Both the position numbers and the translations under genes were made by a program. The notes under the pieces are model-generated. The model saw nothing but the letters and a program-made list of their open reading frames with translations, was not told the origin of the DNA and made no database searches. Shown piece after piece: positions 23,718 through 34,454 of a stretch of 64,000 nt of DNA. How positions within the stretch are numbered: position 1 is the stretch's first letter; every line of letters starts with the position of its first letter. Source of the DNA: Chrysoporthe austroafricana (lineage: Eukaryota > Ascomycota > Sordariomycetes > Diaporthales > Cryphonectriaceae); NCBI GenBank assembly GCA_001051155.2, contig JYIP02000002.1:1619583-1683582 (forward strand). The letters run 5' to 3'.

Positions 23718-24930
23718 ATGGCGCTTCACGGCAGGAACGCCTACTATGTCTGCAACGAGGTCTCTCCAGAGTGTCCGGTCTCCGCGACCACCCTGGGCTA
23801 CTATCCTAACAAGCCGCTGAACATCTTCATCGCGGCCGCCTTTGGTCTCGCCGCGGTTATTACGCTGGGCTTTGGGGTATGGAAGAGGACGTGGGCCTAC
23901 ATGGTGTTCATCGTGGCTGGGTGTTTGCTTGAGCTCTCCGGTAGGCGCATCCCTCATACGTACCAGCCGAGATGCTCCCTGATATAATCCGGCGCATCGA
24001 CGACACAGGCGAAATAAAATTCTGTCAGGGGGTGGCCTCGGTCTCTTCGACTGGTGTTACCCTGAGCGCAGCCCGCACGGGTCGCTGGGGAAGGAGAAAC
24101 ACCATCGCCTATGCTAACGCTCTGCCGCGCAGGATACGCCGCCCGCGTCGTTATGAACACCAACCCCTGGAACGAGCAAGCCTTTGAAGCGCAGATATGC
24201 AGCATCATCCTCGCCCCTACGATCATCTGCATCTCCATCTACCTAACCCTCAAGCACCTCTGCCTCGCGCTCAACCCCGAGATCTCCTGCGTGCCCCCGA
24301 GGCTGTACCCCTTCCTCTTCGTCCCCGCGGACGTCAGCTGCCTGCTCGTCCAGGCCATCGGCGGCGCGCTGGCCGCCGAGGCCGGCGGGACCAACCTGTC
24401 GCTGCTGCGCGCGGGCAACCACGCCATCATCGCGGGCATCGCGCTCCAGGTCGTCGTGCTGCTCGCCTTCGGGCTCCTGAGCGCAGACTACTACGTCCGC
24501 GCACGGCGGTGGGTGAGGGGCGGCACGGCGACCGCGGAGGCCCGGGCGCTGTGGGCCGACCGGAGGCTGCGGATGTTTGTGGGCGCCGTGATGGTGGCGT
24601 ACGCTTGTGTGCAGATCCGGTGCATCTATCGGTACGTCCCTCCTCTCCTCTCTTTGCCCTTCCCGCGGCTGGCTCTGTCTTGGGCAAGGGGTACCTAGCG
24701 AAGGCGTTTTGGGTTTCCTGCTTGCTGACCTGCGGGTTGTGAACAGTGTCGCGGAGATGGCGGGCGGCTGGGGGAACCCCATCATGCAGGACCAGCCGTC
24801 GTTTACTGTGCTCGACAGCTTCATGATGCTCATCAACGTGTGGCTGCTAGCCTGTTTCCCACCAGGCATCTTCTTCCCGCGCATGAGCAAGGCGCCCAAG
24901 GGGAAAAGCGCCGAACCAGTAAAGAGTTAG
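23718..24930 (+). CDS. RTA1-like seven-helix membrane protein
   Basis: RTA1-family proteins (Rta1, Rsb1) are fungal membrane proteins linked to lipid translocation and toxicant resistance. Exons 23718-23940, 24133-24631 and 24747-24930 give 301 residues; introns are 192 and 115 nt, the first with a CTAAC branch site. Visible: GYYPNKPLNIFIAAAFGL (TM1), YMVFIVAGCLLELSGYAARV, IILAPTIICISIYLTLKH, PFLFVPADVSCLLVQAIGG, GIALQVVVLLAFGLL, RCIYRVAEMAGGW across intron 2, and a last helix VLDSFMMLINVWLLACFPPG. The conserved acidic and aromatic residues (E in LELSGY, D in VPADV, R in IYRVAE) fit the family. Convergent with the sugar transporter, 166 bp apart. Confidence 0.9.
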
Positions 24931-25096
24931 GATGCTGAGCAGGGCGAGCCGAAGCCGGAGCCGGAGCCGGTGGCCAAGAAGCCCTCGTCAGAATTGGGGC
25001 CATGAGGCTGTTTTAATATATATCATGTATGTGCCTTATCGGCAGGTTGAATGCCGCCGCTTTCCATGGCATTGCCGATCACGCCCGTCAAGACCC

Positions 25097-26817
25097 TCAG
25101 CCGCTCTGTACCTGCTCCTGCAGCCTCTGCAGCAACGGCTCGTTCTCTCCCTCCAGCGTCCCACCGTACGCCAGCCTCCTATACACGCCCCCGGCGACCC
25201 TGGCCACCCTCCACGTGCCCTCCTCCTTCGCGTCCTCGAAGAACTGCTGGTTGTCCTCGAAGCTCCGCCCGCCGCTCTCGGGGAGGTAGATCCACGTCCA
25301 GACCCCGGCGAACGCGTTGGTCGCCGCGAAGATGAGGAAGATCCAGTACTTGAGGTTGTTGAACATGATGGGGCTCAGCAGAGTGACGGCGAAGTTGGCC
25401 AGCCCCCACACGATGACCGAGATGGCGGACGCCTGGGCCCGCGCCGCGGTCGCGTAGATCTCGGTCGGGATGAGCCAGACCGTGGCCAGCCAGCCGATGC
25501 CGAAGGCGCCCGTCGCGACGAACAGCGCGATGGTGCCGAGGATGGCGGGGACGCCCAGGCCGCCGCCGTCCGGGGAGGTCATGGCGAGCCCGCCGAAGAG
25601 GCCCAGGAGCAGGAAGCAGGCGGTCAGGGCGCCGCTGCCGCCCAGGAGCAACTTGCGGCGACCGACGGCATCAATAAGCAGCCAAGCCACGGTCATGAGT
25701 AGGAAGTAGGAGATGTAGTTGGCCTGGGTGACATATTCGGCCTCCTTGACGCCGAACCCGAGCAGCTGGGAAAGGGGGAAGAGGGGGTCAGTGAGATGAA
25801 GGCTTTGTGTGGTGGCTTCTGAGGACGTAACAGGGCGCAGGAGCACGGGGGTGGAGATGGAAGCAGTAATGTCCGCTCATCTTTGCTCCTGTCCGGCCTC
25901 GCTCATGCGCCCGGCATCAAGGACAAAGAGATGCTTACCTGGAAGATTTGAGGGCCGTAGACAGAGACAGCGCCATATCCAGTGAGAGCCTGGTTGATCT
26001 GACCCATGACTGTGATGACAGTCGGATGAAAAGTTGATGATCCCGGGATAACCATTTCTATGTACCCGATGTGGACATCTTTCTCCCGTTCGTGCTGCTC
26101 AAACAATTCCTCCGCCTTTGCCCCTCCTTCGCCCTCACCCCAGATATCCACTAGAGCATCCCTCGCATCGTCCCTGTGGCCGTGGAAGATGAACCATCTA
26201 GGGCTCTCCGGGAGCCTCCCGATCACGGCAAACAGGAGGACGGGGAAGGCCTGCATCACGATGATCGGGATCCGCCAGGCCCACTGGTCCGCCTTGCCCA
26301 GGGCGTTCGTCACGAGAAGGTTGATGGCGAATGCCATGTTTAGCCCGAAGATGTTCATCTGGAACTCCTGGGCCAGCGCTCTCCCCCTGGCGCTGTCACT
26401 GCTCAGCTCGGAGCTGTACACGGGGATGACGGCGTCCACGCCGCCGACGCCCAGCCCCATGATGACGCGCCCGACCCAGAACATGTGGACGGCGTGCCGC
26501 GTCCAGCCCCCGAGGCCCGTGAGGAACATGACGAGGTTCCCCAGGCTGGCGGCCGCGAGGCAGGCGAAGATGGCCTTCTTCCGGCCGTGGCGGTCCGAGA
26601 GCCAGGAGAAGAGGACCGCACCGAGAGAGCAGCCCAGATAGTAGACGGCCACGAGGATGCCGACGAGGGGATCCTCGGGGCCGATATCCATGGTGCGTAG
26701 GTAGTCCTGGTTGGTGTTGATCAGGGACATCATGCCCTGGTCGTAGCCATAGAGGGCGATGGCCGTCGAGCTGAACAGCACGACCTCTTGCCGCTTGGAG
26801 AGGATGGCGTCCGGCAT
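25097..26817 (-). CDS. MFS sugar transporter (SP family)
   Basis: Probable hexose or related sugar/polyol importer; substrate not readable. Exons (minus) 25939-26817 and 25097-25765 give 515 residues with one 173-nt intron (gtaagc...cccag), phase 0. Signatures: TM1 IALYGYDQGMMS, DRHGRKKAIF after TM2, GRVIMGLGVGG, PESPRWF, GQINQALTGYGAVSVYGPQIFQ (TM7 sugar-binding region), GRRKLLLGG after TM8, IPTEIYATAARAQASA and PESGGRSFEDN. Twelve helices are expected. The start is the first ATG before TM1 and leaves an unusually short N-tail; no better in-frame ATG is visible. Confidence 0.9.
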
Positions 26818-27555
26818 GGTTGCGGCGGCGCCGTGGGTGAAGTGGCCGGACTGTCGCGCCCGGAGAGAGTCAAAGGAAGAGAGAGGAGAGATCGGCGCCG
26901 TTCAATATGCATACTACTGGAGGAATTAGAAGAAAGACAGCCGATCCGTGTGCACTTGTGGCTGTTTTGTCAGAGTAAGCCCGTGACCACGTCCAAAGAC
27001 GACCGAGAAGTAGAAGAAGTCGAGGGCGCGGTCAGGGAGGGAGGAGGCCAGCAAAGGCTTCACATCATTACGGCTGCGAGGCACGCTTGTTTTATTCCGA
27101 GACTAGACAGCCACGAGACCGGTCCCAGCGGCATCGTGTGGTCACGCAGTCCGCCGATGGGAAGACAAAACCCTGGAATCGTGGAGAATGCGAGGTGCGA
27201 TCAGCCCGGGGCAGTACGTCATCGAGTGCTCGGGCATGGCCCACAGCACCCGCGGCTGCAGCAAACACGACGCCGCAGGTGAGACCTGGAACCGCCGCCC
27301 GGTGGTGAGAACTGAGAAGCAGACAGCGCTTGAAACTATTCCACCAATACTCTGCTCGGGGCACACAAGACAAATCTCCGCTCTAAGGCAGTGTAAAGTG
27401 TTGGAGAGAAAGAAAACAGGACTAGGACTCGGGAGGGTTGTTCTCTCTCCGTTTCTATACCCTCCCCTTGCCTCTTTCTTCCTGTATTTCCCCTTCGTGT
27501 TTTCTTTTTAATTTCTCTTTTAACTTAAATCACGTTTATGTCACTGTCAGTATAC
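26818..27555. other. Intergenic, sugar transporter 5' flank and HET gene 3' flank
   Basis: 0.74 kb. Holds the likely promoter of the sugar transporter. A T/C-rich stretch (27430-27540) lies just beyond the stop of the HET gene. This is where the base composition starts to fall toward the accessory block. Confidence 0.5.
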
Positions 27556-29307
27556 CTAGGCACTTCCGTTCTCCCTGGTCTTGATGAGAGCCCTATCATG
27601 ACCTTGCTCCCGCAGCAGAGTGTCCGCATCGAATATCATCTCAACCATGATAGCATGGCGACCGCCGTCGCCCAGGGCGAACTTCGTCCTCGCCGCTACT
27701 ATGCAGTTCTCCCGGTAGTCATAATGTCTCCAGTCCCTGGGCTCTTCGTGGAATGGCCATGAGTCCCGCCACTCGTCGACGAAGTCGTACAGTTCATCTT
27801 CAGCTGAGATAGGCACAAGCAAGGACATCCAGTGGCTGCCCCCGTGGCTCAGGTTGTGGGCTAGATAAACGCCTATTCTCTTTCGTTCTCCTGATCCCAC
27901 TACAGTCTGAAAGACCAAGAGGCCATGGGCAAAAGGCTGATGCCCGGACTCTCGGGGGCGCGGGCTAAAGAAACTCGTGCTCCGCTGGAGGGCATCAGTG
28001 GGAAAGGCTTCAACAAGTTGATAATTTCCCATGCCCCGAGGAAATGTCAGCAGAAACCCGGCCTTGAGCCTAGTGCTATCAGATTCCTCCGACCAAAACA
28101 CTAACCCGGCCTTGAGTTTAAGGCTATCAAATTCAGACCAAAACTCTGGATCGTGGCTAAACATTGGATATACCCCGGTGAAATGTGATACCAGGTACTT
28201 CGTCTGCACCGGCGTCGTCAGGTCCTCGATCCCATTCTCGATCTTGGGAATCTCAACCGCGGAGAGATCTCTTCGGAGGAGGCTTACGGGCTCGTGGGCT
28301 CGCATATATATGCCATCCTTGCCAAGGAGTGGGAGGCAGATCTGGCTTCTCGCAGTGCCGTTTTTCTCGGCGCAATTGAGGACAGCGAATACCCAGTATG
28401 GTGAGAGTGTCCGAATGAGTGGTGTCCTAATCGAGAGGCCGGCGTTGCCCAACGAAAACTTTGGAGGGATCAGACTCAACATGGGCTGTACGTTTCGCAT
28501 GTCGCGGAATAGATAAGGGTGGTCCGCGAGGAGGGAGTTCCGGGACTGGATCGTATCAAAGGCCAGAAAGCTATGATCACCTGAGGTCCGTATGATCTCT
28601 TCCTGCAGCCTGACGAAGGCTTTCATGCCTTCCCCGTATATTGGTGCCAGGTGGATATCAAAAATTCCTAGGAGACAGTATGCCATGTCCTCTGGTCTCG
28701 TGGTCGCTCTGTCGGCTGCCCAGGACATTCGTTGCGCAATGGAGTACTTTCCCAACGGCTCATGTTCTCGATCTCGAAGACATAGCGCATCTATGCCCGT
28801 AATACCCGACAGGAAGCTGGAATTTGCTTTCTTCGTTCCCAGGTTCCCCCACGACTGAGAAAAGAAGACCACGTTCTCGGGCGCGATGAGCTCTTGGAGC
28901 GTCCAGCCCCGAGAGAACCACCGGCTCGACCCCATCAGCTCCATCAATTCGACGCCGTCCGGCGGTTTGTCCGGTATATCAGCAAGATAGACATAGCAGA
29001 CATGAGCCCTCTCGTACCACGCAAACATCGAGTTGATAGCTTCTGACAACTCGGCCGAGCTCTGTTTGTCAATGCATACCGTATCCACCCAGACGTAATC
29101 GATATCGTCGCGGCGCGCCTGTTCGCATGTGGCGAGGATCTTTGCGAACCCAGGTTTCTTCGCCTTCCGCAGCCGCGTCATCCGTGAGCGCCACTGCGCG
29201 AATGTCGCCTCGGATTCACCCCATGTGTGGGATAAAATAGCGTACTTTGGGATCTTGGACGAAACGAAGTCTTCGATTTGTAGACTACGCGTATTGATGA
29301 GCCGCAT
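27556..29307 (-). CDS. HET-domain (heterokaryon incompatibility) protein
   Basis: Single exon, 583 residues. HET domains trigger cell death in non-self fusion and are often TIR-like effectors. The N-terminus is the classic MRL-NTRSL start. HET blocks visible: KYAILSHTWGE (21-31), DYVWVDTVCIDKQSSAELSEAINSMF (about 70-95), CYVYLADI and SRWFSRGWTLQELIAP (128-143). A DUF8212-like segment follows (YSIAQRMSWAADRATTRPEDMAYCLLGIFDI, about 188-218; IYGEGMKAFVRLQEEI). The remaining 330 residues have no recognised repeats such as WD40, so it resembles the N-terminal half of HET-E-like proteins without an NLR part. A 45-48 bp tandem duplication lies inside the gene. It borders an AT-rich tract on its 5' side. 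Confidence 0.93.
   Translation of the reverse strand: MRLINTRSLQIEDFVSSKIPKYAILSHTWGESEATFAQWRSRMTRLRKAKKPGFAKILATCEQARRDDIDYVWVDTVCIDKQSSAELSEAINSMFAWYERAHVCYVYLADIPDKPPDGVELMELMGSSRWFSRGWTLQELIAPENVVFFSQSWGNLGTKKANSSFLSGITGIDALCLRDREHEPLGKYSIAQRMSWAADRATTRPEDMAYCLLGIFDIHLAPIYGEGMKAFVRLQEEIIRTSGDHSFLAFDTIQSRNSLLADHPYLFRDMRNVQPMLSLIPPKFSLGNAGLSIRTPLIRTLSPYWVFAVLNCAEKNGTARSQICLPLLGKDGIYMRAHEPVSLLRRDLSAVEIPKIENGIEDLTTPVQTKYLVSHFTGVYPMFSHDPEFWSEFDSLKLKAGLVFWSEESDSTRLKAGFLLTFPRGMGNYQLVEAFPTDALQRSTSFFSPRPRESGHQPFAHGLLVFQTVVGSGERKRIGVYLAHNLSHGGSHWMSLLVPISAEDELYDFVDEWRDSWPFHEEPRDWRHYDYRENCIVAARTKFALGDGGRHAIMVEMIFDADTLLREQGHDRALIKTRENGSA
28055..28147 (-). repeat. Two-copy tandem duplication inside the HET gene
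   Basis: Two adjacent diverged units, about 28055-28102 and 28103-28147, each starting aacccggccttgag on the plus strand. On the coding strand they encode two versions of a short LKAG-(L/F)-containing segment: SLKLKAGLVFWSEE and STRLKAGFLLTF. The reading frame is kept (48 and 45 bp). Confidence 0.7.
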
Positions 29308-30512
29308 GCTGACATGGCGTTAACACCACAAGTGTGGGAGTCCCAGAAGCTCTCGCGGTGATCTCGCTGCGAATAATTAACCGAAGAGGGAGGCAGAGAG
29401 TTAACCGCCCCCCTGAAGCAGGAAGACAACCGAGATGACCTGACCCATGGCTGCGGTTGGCCTAGGATGTCTAAGCCCCTTCGGTGCAACACCGCTCAAC
29501 TAACCGAAGCCGTTGCATGTAAGCTGACCGGCTTACATTGGTCCAGAAATGCGGCGCCGTCGCACGAAGGCTAGACCAGAGACTCAGTCAGCCAATATAT
29601 CGAAAATGAATGATTTAATTCGAATACTTTATCAACAAAAAAGGAATGTAATAAGCTGCCGAAAAACTTATAATGGGCTTAAAAGTGATTATTAGCATAC
29701 ACAAGAACTGCTTTTTCTTTTACTTTTTTTTTTTAAAAAAAAAAAAAAATGACTAATTAATTACATCCTTGAGACGATAGCCCTATATAGACACCGACCC
29801 TCGTCCGTATGGACGTAGCTAGGGGATTCATTGGTCACCGCTCTACCGTTCAGCGACAATGAATATCTTTTCATGGCAGTAGGGGTCAAGAGGGCGCGCT
29901 GCTGAATGTGAACGGTAGTAGAAGCTACATTCACACCGACGGCATTCTACTGGAACTTGACACTGGCCCTCAGAACCCCCGAAAGCTTTGTGTTCCTGAG
30001 GAAAGGCATATACGATGTCCGGACTCCAGAGCATCCAGCCCTCTGTGGCACTAGTGGCAGACAGTGTGCGCTGTACTTTGAAGAAGTTGACCCACTCGTC
30101 TTGCAAGACCTTCAGGACCATCGAGAGCAGGAGGCAGAACCTCGATCATTTCTCCTGGTTGGCTGTAGCCCTAACCCTGGATTACGTAAACGCTACTTTG
30201 TCGAATGTTGGATCCTGATACCCAGCGTTTGTAGTCCATGTGACCCGTTTTGTAACCTGCATGTTGGATAGGTCATGATAATTATTTTATTACTTCTTTT
30301 TAAATACTGAAACTATTTTCTTTTAACTATAGCATATGCTTATTGATGCTTGCCTGCCTAGGTAATGCTTTGTACCGCTAGATGAGTCAGCCAGCTCATT
30401 ACGGCCATTCATTAGGTGTCCAACTCTGGCTGTCGACATAGTTCTGACGTATTTCAACGACACCACTGGACCACAGATCGCAGTAGAGCACAATCACCCA
30501 TTACTTTCGATC
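29308..30512. other. AT-rich intergenic tract with a possible ORF relic
   Basis: 29560-29780 is strongly AT-rich with a T-run followed directly by an A-run near 29725-29750. 29840-30270 is less AT-rich and has short open frames on both strands (plus 30015-30218, 67 codons; minus 29843-30121, 92 codons) with no recognised family; it could be a decayed gene. 30280-30340 is AT-rich again. Confidence 0.45.
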
Positions 30513-31868
30513 ATGTCGGCCCCCTGGGCACCAGCTGACGCGTTGACGTCTCCAGCGGCTCAATCTGCCGAGGCACAACTGCGTGTTCAACCGGGCGAAG
30601 ACTACCCCCTCCCCATGCACGCCGCTTTGCCCCAGGTCGATGTCTTCGTCGCACTCCGTCATCCTGGCTATGCGGCGCCGTTGAACATGCTCTTCAACCT
30701 ACCTCGCGTGGAACAAGCTGGAGCTGGGAAGCAGTGGGGCGTGCATTATGCGACAGCCCTCACGGCGTGTCAGATCATCGCCAACAACGCCTTAGACGGC
30801 TACCTTGCAGAGCGTGCCGACGGCCAAGGACGATTCGATGAGGCTTCCGACCCAGACACAATCCTTCTGAAGAGCGAATACTTCTTCATCGTCCCAAATA
30901 ATCTAATATACGCCGTCGTTCCTTGTTTCCAGGAATGGAGATTTCCAGCTACCCTCCCGCGGGTTTGGAGAGAGGCCGGCACGGCTTTCCGCCCTGCCTT
31001 TCGGGGCGCTAGTCCAGGTCCAAGATGTGCGGTCACGGGGCGGTTCACAGTCGACTTAGCTCATTTAATCCCAAAGGAAGACCATATATGGTTTTTGAGC
31101 AACGCGATGGCTTCGTACGATTCGAGTTCGGTCGGCGATATCAATAGCGCGAGTAACCGAGTACACCTCGACTGTTCCCTGCACGACGCGATGGATAAGC
31201 GAATATGGGCGTTTGCGCCTCGCCACGGACGCTTTGTTGTCCAAACGATCTCGTTCTCGAGAAACCTTGCTTACGAACACTTCTGCGAGTTTGTCCACGA
31301 ATACCACGGCCGACATATGACAAGCAGCGGACGTGTTGAATATATCTTCGCTCAATTTGCGTGGGCGGTGTTATACTTAGTCAAGGCCTTCCTACTCTTG
31401 CCACGGCAGCAGACATTGCTCGCGAGGTATCGTATCTGGGAAGACGGCGCGCTGCAGGAGAAGGAAGAATACCTGGCACCTCGGGAGATCGACCAGCTCT
31501 TTGGCGGGGGCGGCTCGAGGAGTGCCAGTTCCCGGTCCCGGAAGCGCAACCGGACGACATCTTCACAGAGCGCGGTAGACGATGGGAGTCTTCGTCTCGA
31601 CAGCAAGGTTGACTGGGGACTGGAGCCAGATTGGAACGAAGGCTATCGCCATAATTACCGACATGATGATTGCTACGATGATGACTGCCACATCGGCGAG
31701 TGGTGTGAGCAGGTGGAGCGGGCAGATGCGGGCCTGAAGGATATCGAGGCCCGATGGGACCACCAGGTATTCTCGGATGAGCCGAGACCACCTGTGCGAG
31801 GTCGGAGGAGAACGCACGAGGAGGATGAGGTCGCGGATGATGAGGGGAGGAATACCAAACGGCGATGA
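30513..31868 (+). CDS. HNH-nuclease (fungal HNH_2-like) domain protein
   Basis: Single exon, 451 residues. The middle of the protein shows the pattern of the fungal HNH domain: CAVTG, then DLAHLIPKEDHIWF with the first His, then INSASNRVHLDCSLHDAMDKR with Asn and second His, followed by FVVQTISFSRN. The N-terminal 150 residues are of the type usually seen before this domain. The C-terminus is charged and low-complexity (SRSASSRSRKRNR, RHDDCYDDDCH, RRRTHEEDEVADDEGR). Fungal HNH_2 proteins are abundant, lineage-variable and mostly uncharacterised; nuclease activity is inferred from the motif. The gene lies alone between AT-rich tracts. Confidence 0.8.
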   Translation: MSAPWAPADALTSPAAQSAEAQLRVQPGEDYPLPMHAALPQVDVFVALRHPGYAAPLNMLFNLPRVEQAGAGKQWGVHYATALTACQIIANNALDGYLAERADGQGRFDEASDPDTILLKSEYFFIVPNNLIYAVVPCFQEWRFPATLPRVWREAGTAFRPAFRGASPGPRCAVTGRFTVDLAHLIPKEDHIWFLSNAMASYDSSSVGDINSASNRVHLDCSLHDAMDKRIWAFAPRHGRFVVQTISFSRNLAYEHFCEFVHEYHGRHMTSSGRVEYIFAQFAWAVLYLVKAFLLLPRQQTLLARYRIWEDGALQEKEEYLAPREIDQLFGGGGSRSASSRSRKRNRTTSSQSAVDDGSLRLDSKVDWGLEPDWNEGYRHNYRHDDCYDDDCHIGEWCEQVERADAGLKDIEARWDHQVFSDEPRPPVRGRRRTHEEDEVADDEGRNTKRR

Positions 31869-34454
31869 CTCAATACAAGCGATGCTTCAACCTCATCTCC
31901 CTCGCTCGCGCATACTGGCACGTTCTCCGGCGAATCGTCGATCATTATATCGAGCCCTTCATCACATCGGCCTGTATTCGAAGGCAGTAGCCAGGGGAAA
32001 GGACTGTCTGTGCCAGGCCTGATCGACTTGGCCCCAGAAGGTGACATGACCTGACAGCTCGACCTGGTCTATGCACTTGCATATCTTGTAAAACCTTAAT
32101 GTCTATACCAAAGAGTGTTGCTATCGCTGTGCATTTGATAATAGATACCCCAATCGCATCTTCTCCGGCGCAGGTTGTATATAACTTTGGTGGCAAGTCT
32201 TGCGGGATGGCGACCAGGCGGTTCTTGCTTATTAGCCCGTAACTGCGACAGCCTGAAGAAGGATGCCTAAGCATTCTGAGTGTATAGTATTCAACCCTGA
32301 GCTGCTGAAGATATTAAGCACAAGACTCAGTTTCAAGACTGCTTATAATTTTTATATGAATTGATGCAGATAACATATCTAGATTTCTTGTTATCTTAAC
32401 TTATTTGTTTGTCTCTTTCCAAGTTTCTAATTATCAGGCCGGTACGTTGATAGGTTTTGTACTTTAGTAGAAGTCCGCTTATTTGCTGCTTCTTCAGAAC
32501 ACTTTTCGCAGGTCCTATTCGATAAGACACGCCCTATAGGCTCATTTTTCTAACTGTTCATCTGGAATTCCTCGATTGGTTTTGGCTGCCCTGAATATCT
32601 CACTAGATACTCCATCCCTCCCTATTGACCGCATCTGCATCCTCGCATCCAATACGTGACCCTAATCGAAGCCTGATACTTCTGGACAGATTCCAGCTAT
32701 TCTTATATCTATTTCCCGCTCTTCTGGATATATGTGTATTCACTCGTATTGCGAAATCTGATATTGTTCCATATTATTATGGCAGGAAGGAATTTACATA
32801 TAAAAGTTATATATATCCTAACTAATAAAATATAATCGAGCCTTTCTACTTTAATTATTTATGTTATTATTATTAATTGCGTTATCAAATTCATATCGAT
32901 AGCTCCGGAATAAAGAGTGAAAAAAAGACCAGGTGTAAAACCGATAGATTTATACTTTGTATCCTCTCCGTTAGTAAACTTTTCACATAAGAAAAATAAA
33001 CTTTTGATGTAAGGAGTGAATTGCGGAGACTTTAATGAATTGCCCATTACGATGCTATCATACTATTAAGAAGGCAGTGATCTGATCTAGTTATGTTGTT
33101 ATGGATGCAATCATACTTCAGATATAGGACAAATATCAATAATAGATGAATTATGAATTACCTGGTGAGAGAGGAGCATGAGGTGAGCTAAGATTGGGAT
33201 ACTTCCTACTGCCAGAATCTGTAATGAGCACTGCCGTAAATTATTATCTTCCATTTTATCTTAATATAGCAACTTCAAATCCACTGTAATCTACTTGGAA
33301 TTTAATACAAATATAGGACAGAATCGAATATTTTGGAAGTATTGTTTGGTATTTCGTATACTGACCACTTGCAGCAATAACTGCTTCATAACGCCTTGAG
33401 TCCCACCCGCAAATCGCAATGCTTGTAAACAGTGCCCGTAAAAATGCTACAAATACGATAATAGTAGCGATGAATAAGAAGCGTGATAGCACGCCTGTAT
33501 GTGTAGATCCTCGTTCATGACCTGAGGAGCCGCCCTGAAGACCGGTCTGATCTTTTGGGGTGAAATTTGCTCAGACTGCCGGTGTATGGCGAAGTTTGCG
33601 TCTGTATGTTCTGGCAACTGACTTGATCGTCTCCTCAGGCGCCAGGTAAGTGAGAAGCTAGCATATTTGGAGATTCTGGGTCGACAACTTGAATCAGGAT
33701 GAATCGACCATCTCATATTTCAATCATGTTGCAGGTGGGGTAAGATAATACAGGTGGTGTCGAAAAGTTGGGGCTTGTACGAACTGGAAGGCTGGTAGGA
33801 CCATTTTGAGTCGGACATGTAATTCCTCATGATTCATAAAGACCAATAGTCCAAGATAACTCGACGTTTATGTAGATGGCCACCCACAGTCATGTAATAG
33901 TATCACTAATCATTCCACTGTTGCTTCACTGGCACCTACAGACTTTGGAGGGACAATGATAAGGCCACATACGATGACGAATATCCGAAATCTTGGGGGC
34001 AACGCAGGACTCGACGTCGCTCTCAACCGATGTTCATGCCTCTACCAGATCATTTACAAGCTCTTCCTGAATGGCTTACTATGATTAGTCAGTGCTAATT
34101 ATTGTGTTTCATTGCAACCTACATGAATCATCCATGTGCGACAAAGCCGGAGCTTGGATATTGGTGCTAATTGAAATATGCGCACTTGCTTCAATTTGTA
34201 AAGAAAGATAGTGAGTATGACTATTCATAAATGACAGTGGAATAAAGCTCCTGAAATACATTTTCGACCGCATGGCTGCCTTTCCTGACTATTCTCTTTC
34301 ATGATGACTGTCTGTTCTGATGATTGTCTTTCCCGATTTATCATTTATATAAGTATATAGTCAGGTAAACATAGGGACTCTGAGATCCAGAAGTGCTGCT
34401 CCTATTTCTTTCCCACCTAAATACAGCCTAATTACCCACGTACACATCCTCAAA
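31869..34454. other. AT-rich, possibly RIP-mutated tract
   Basis: 2.6 kb. From about 32280 to 33480 the DNA is very AT-rich, with dense TA dinucleotides and frequent stops in all frames. 33500-34080 is closer to average and 34080-34370 is AT-rich again. Short hydrophobic frames such as minus 33256-33492 have no recognised family. Consistent with repeat-induced point mutation of an old transposon or duplicate, but no terminal repeat or transposase motif could be identified by eye. Confidence 0.5.

Noticed and set aside
30165..30185. CCCTAACCCT, telomere-like; also near 40172
   Set aside because: Less than two repeat units each; expected by chance and not an interstitial telomere.
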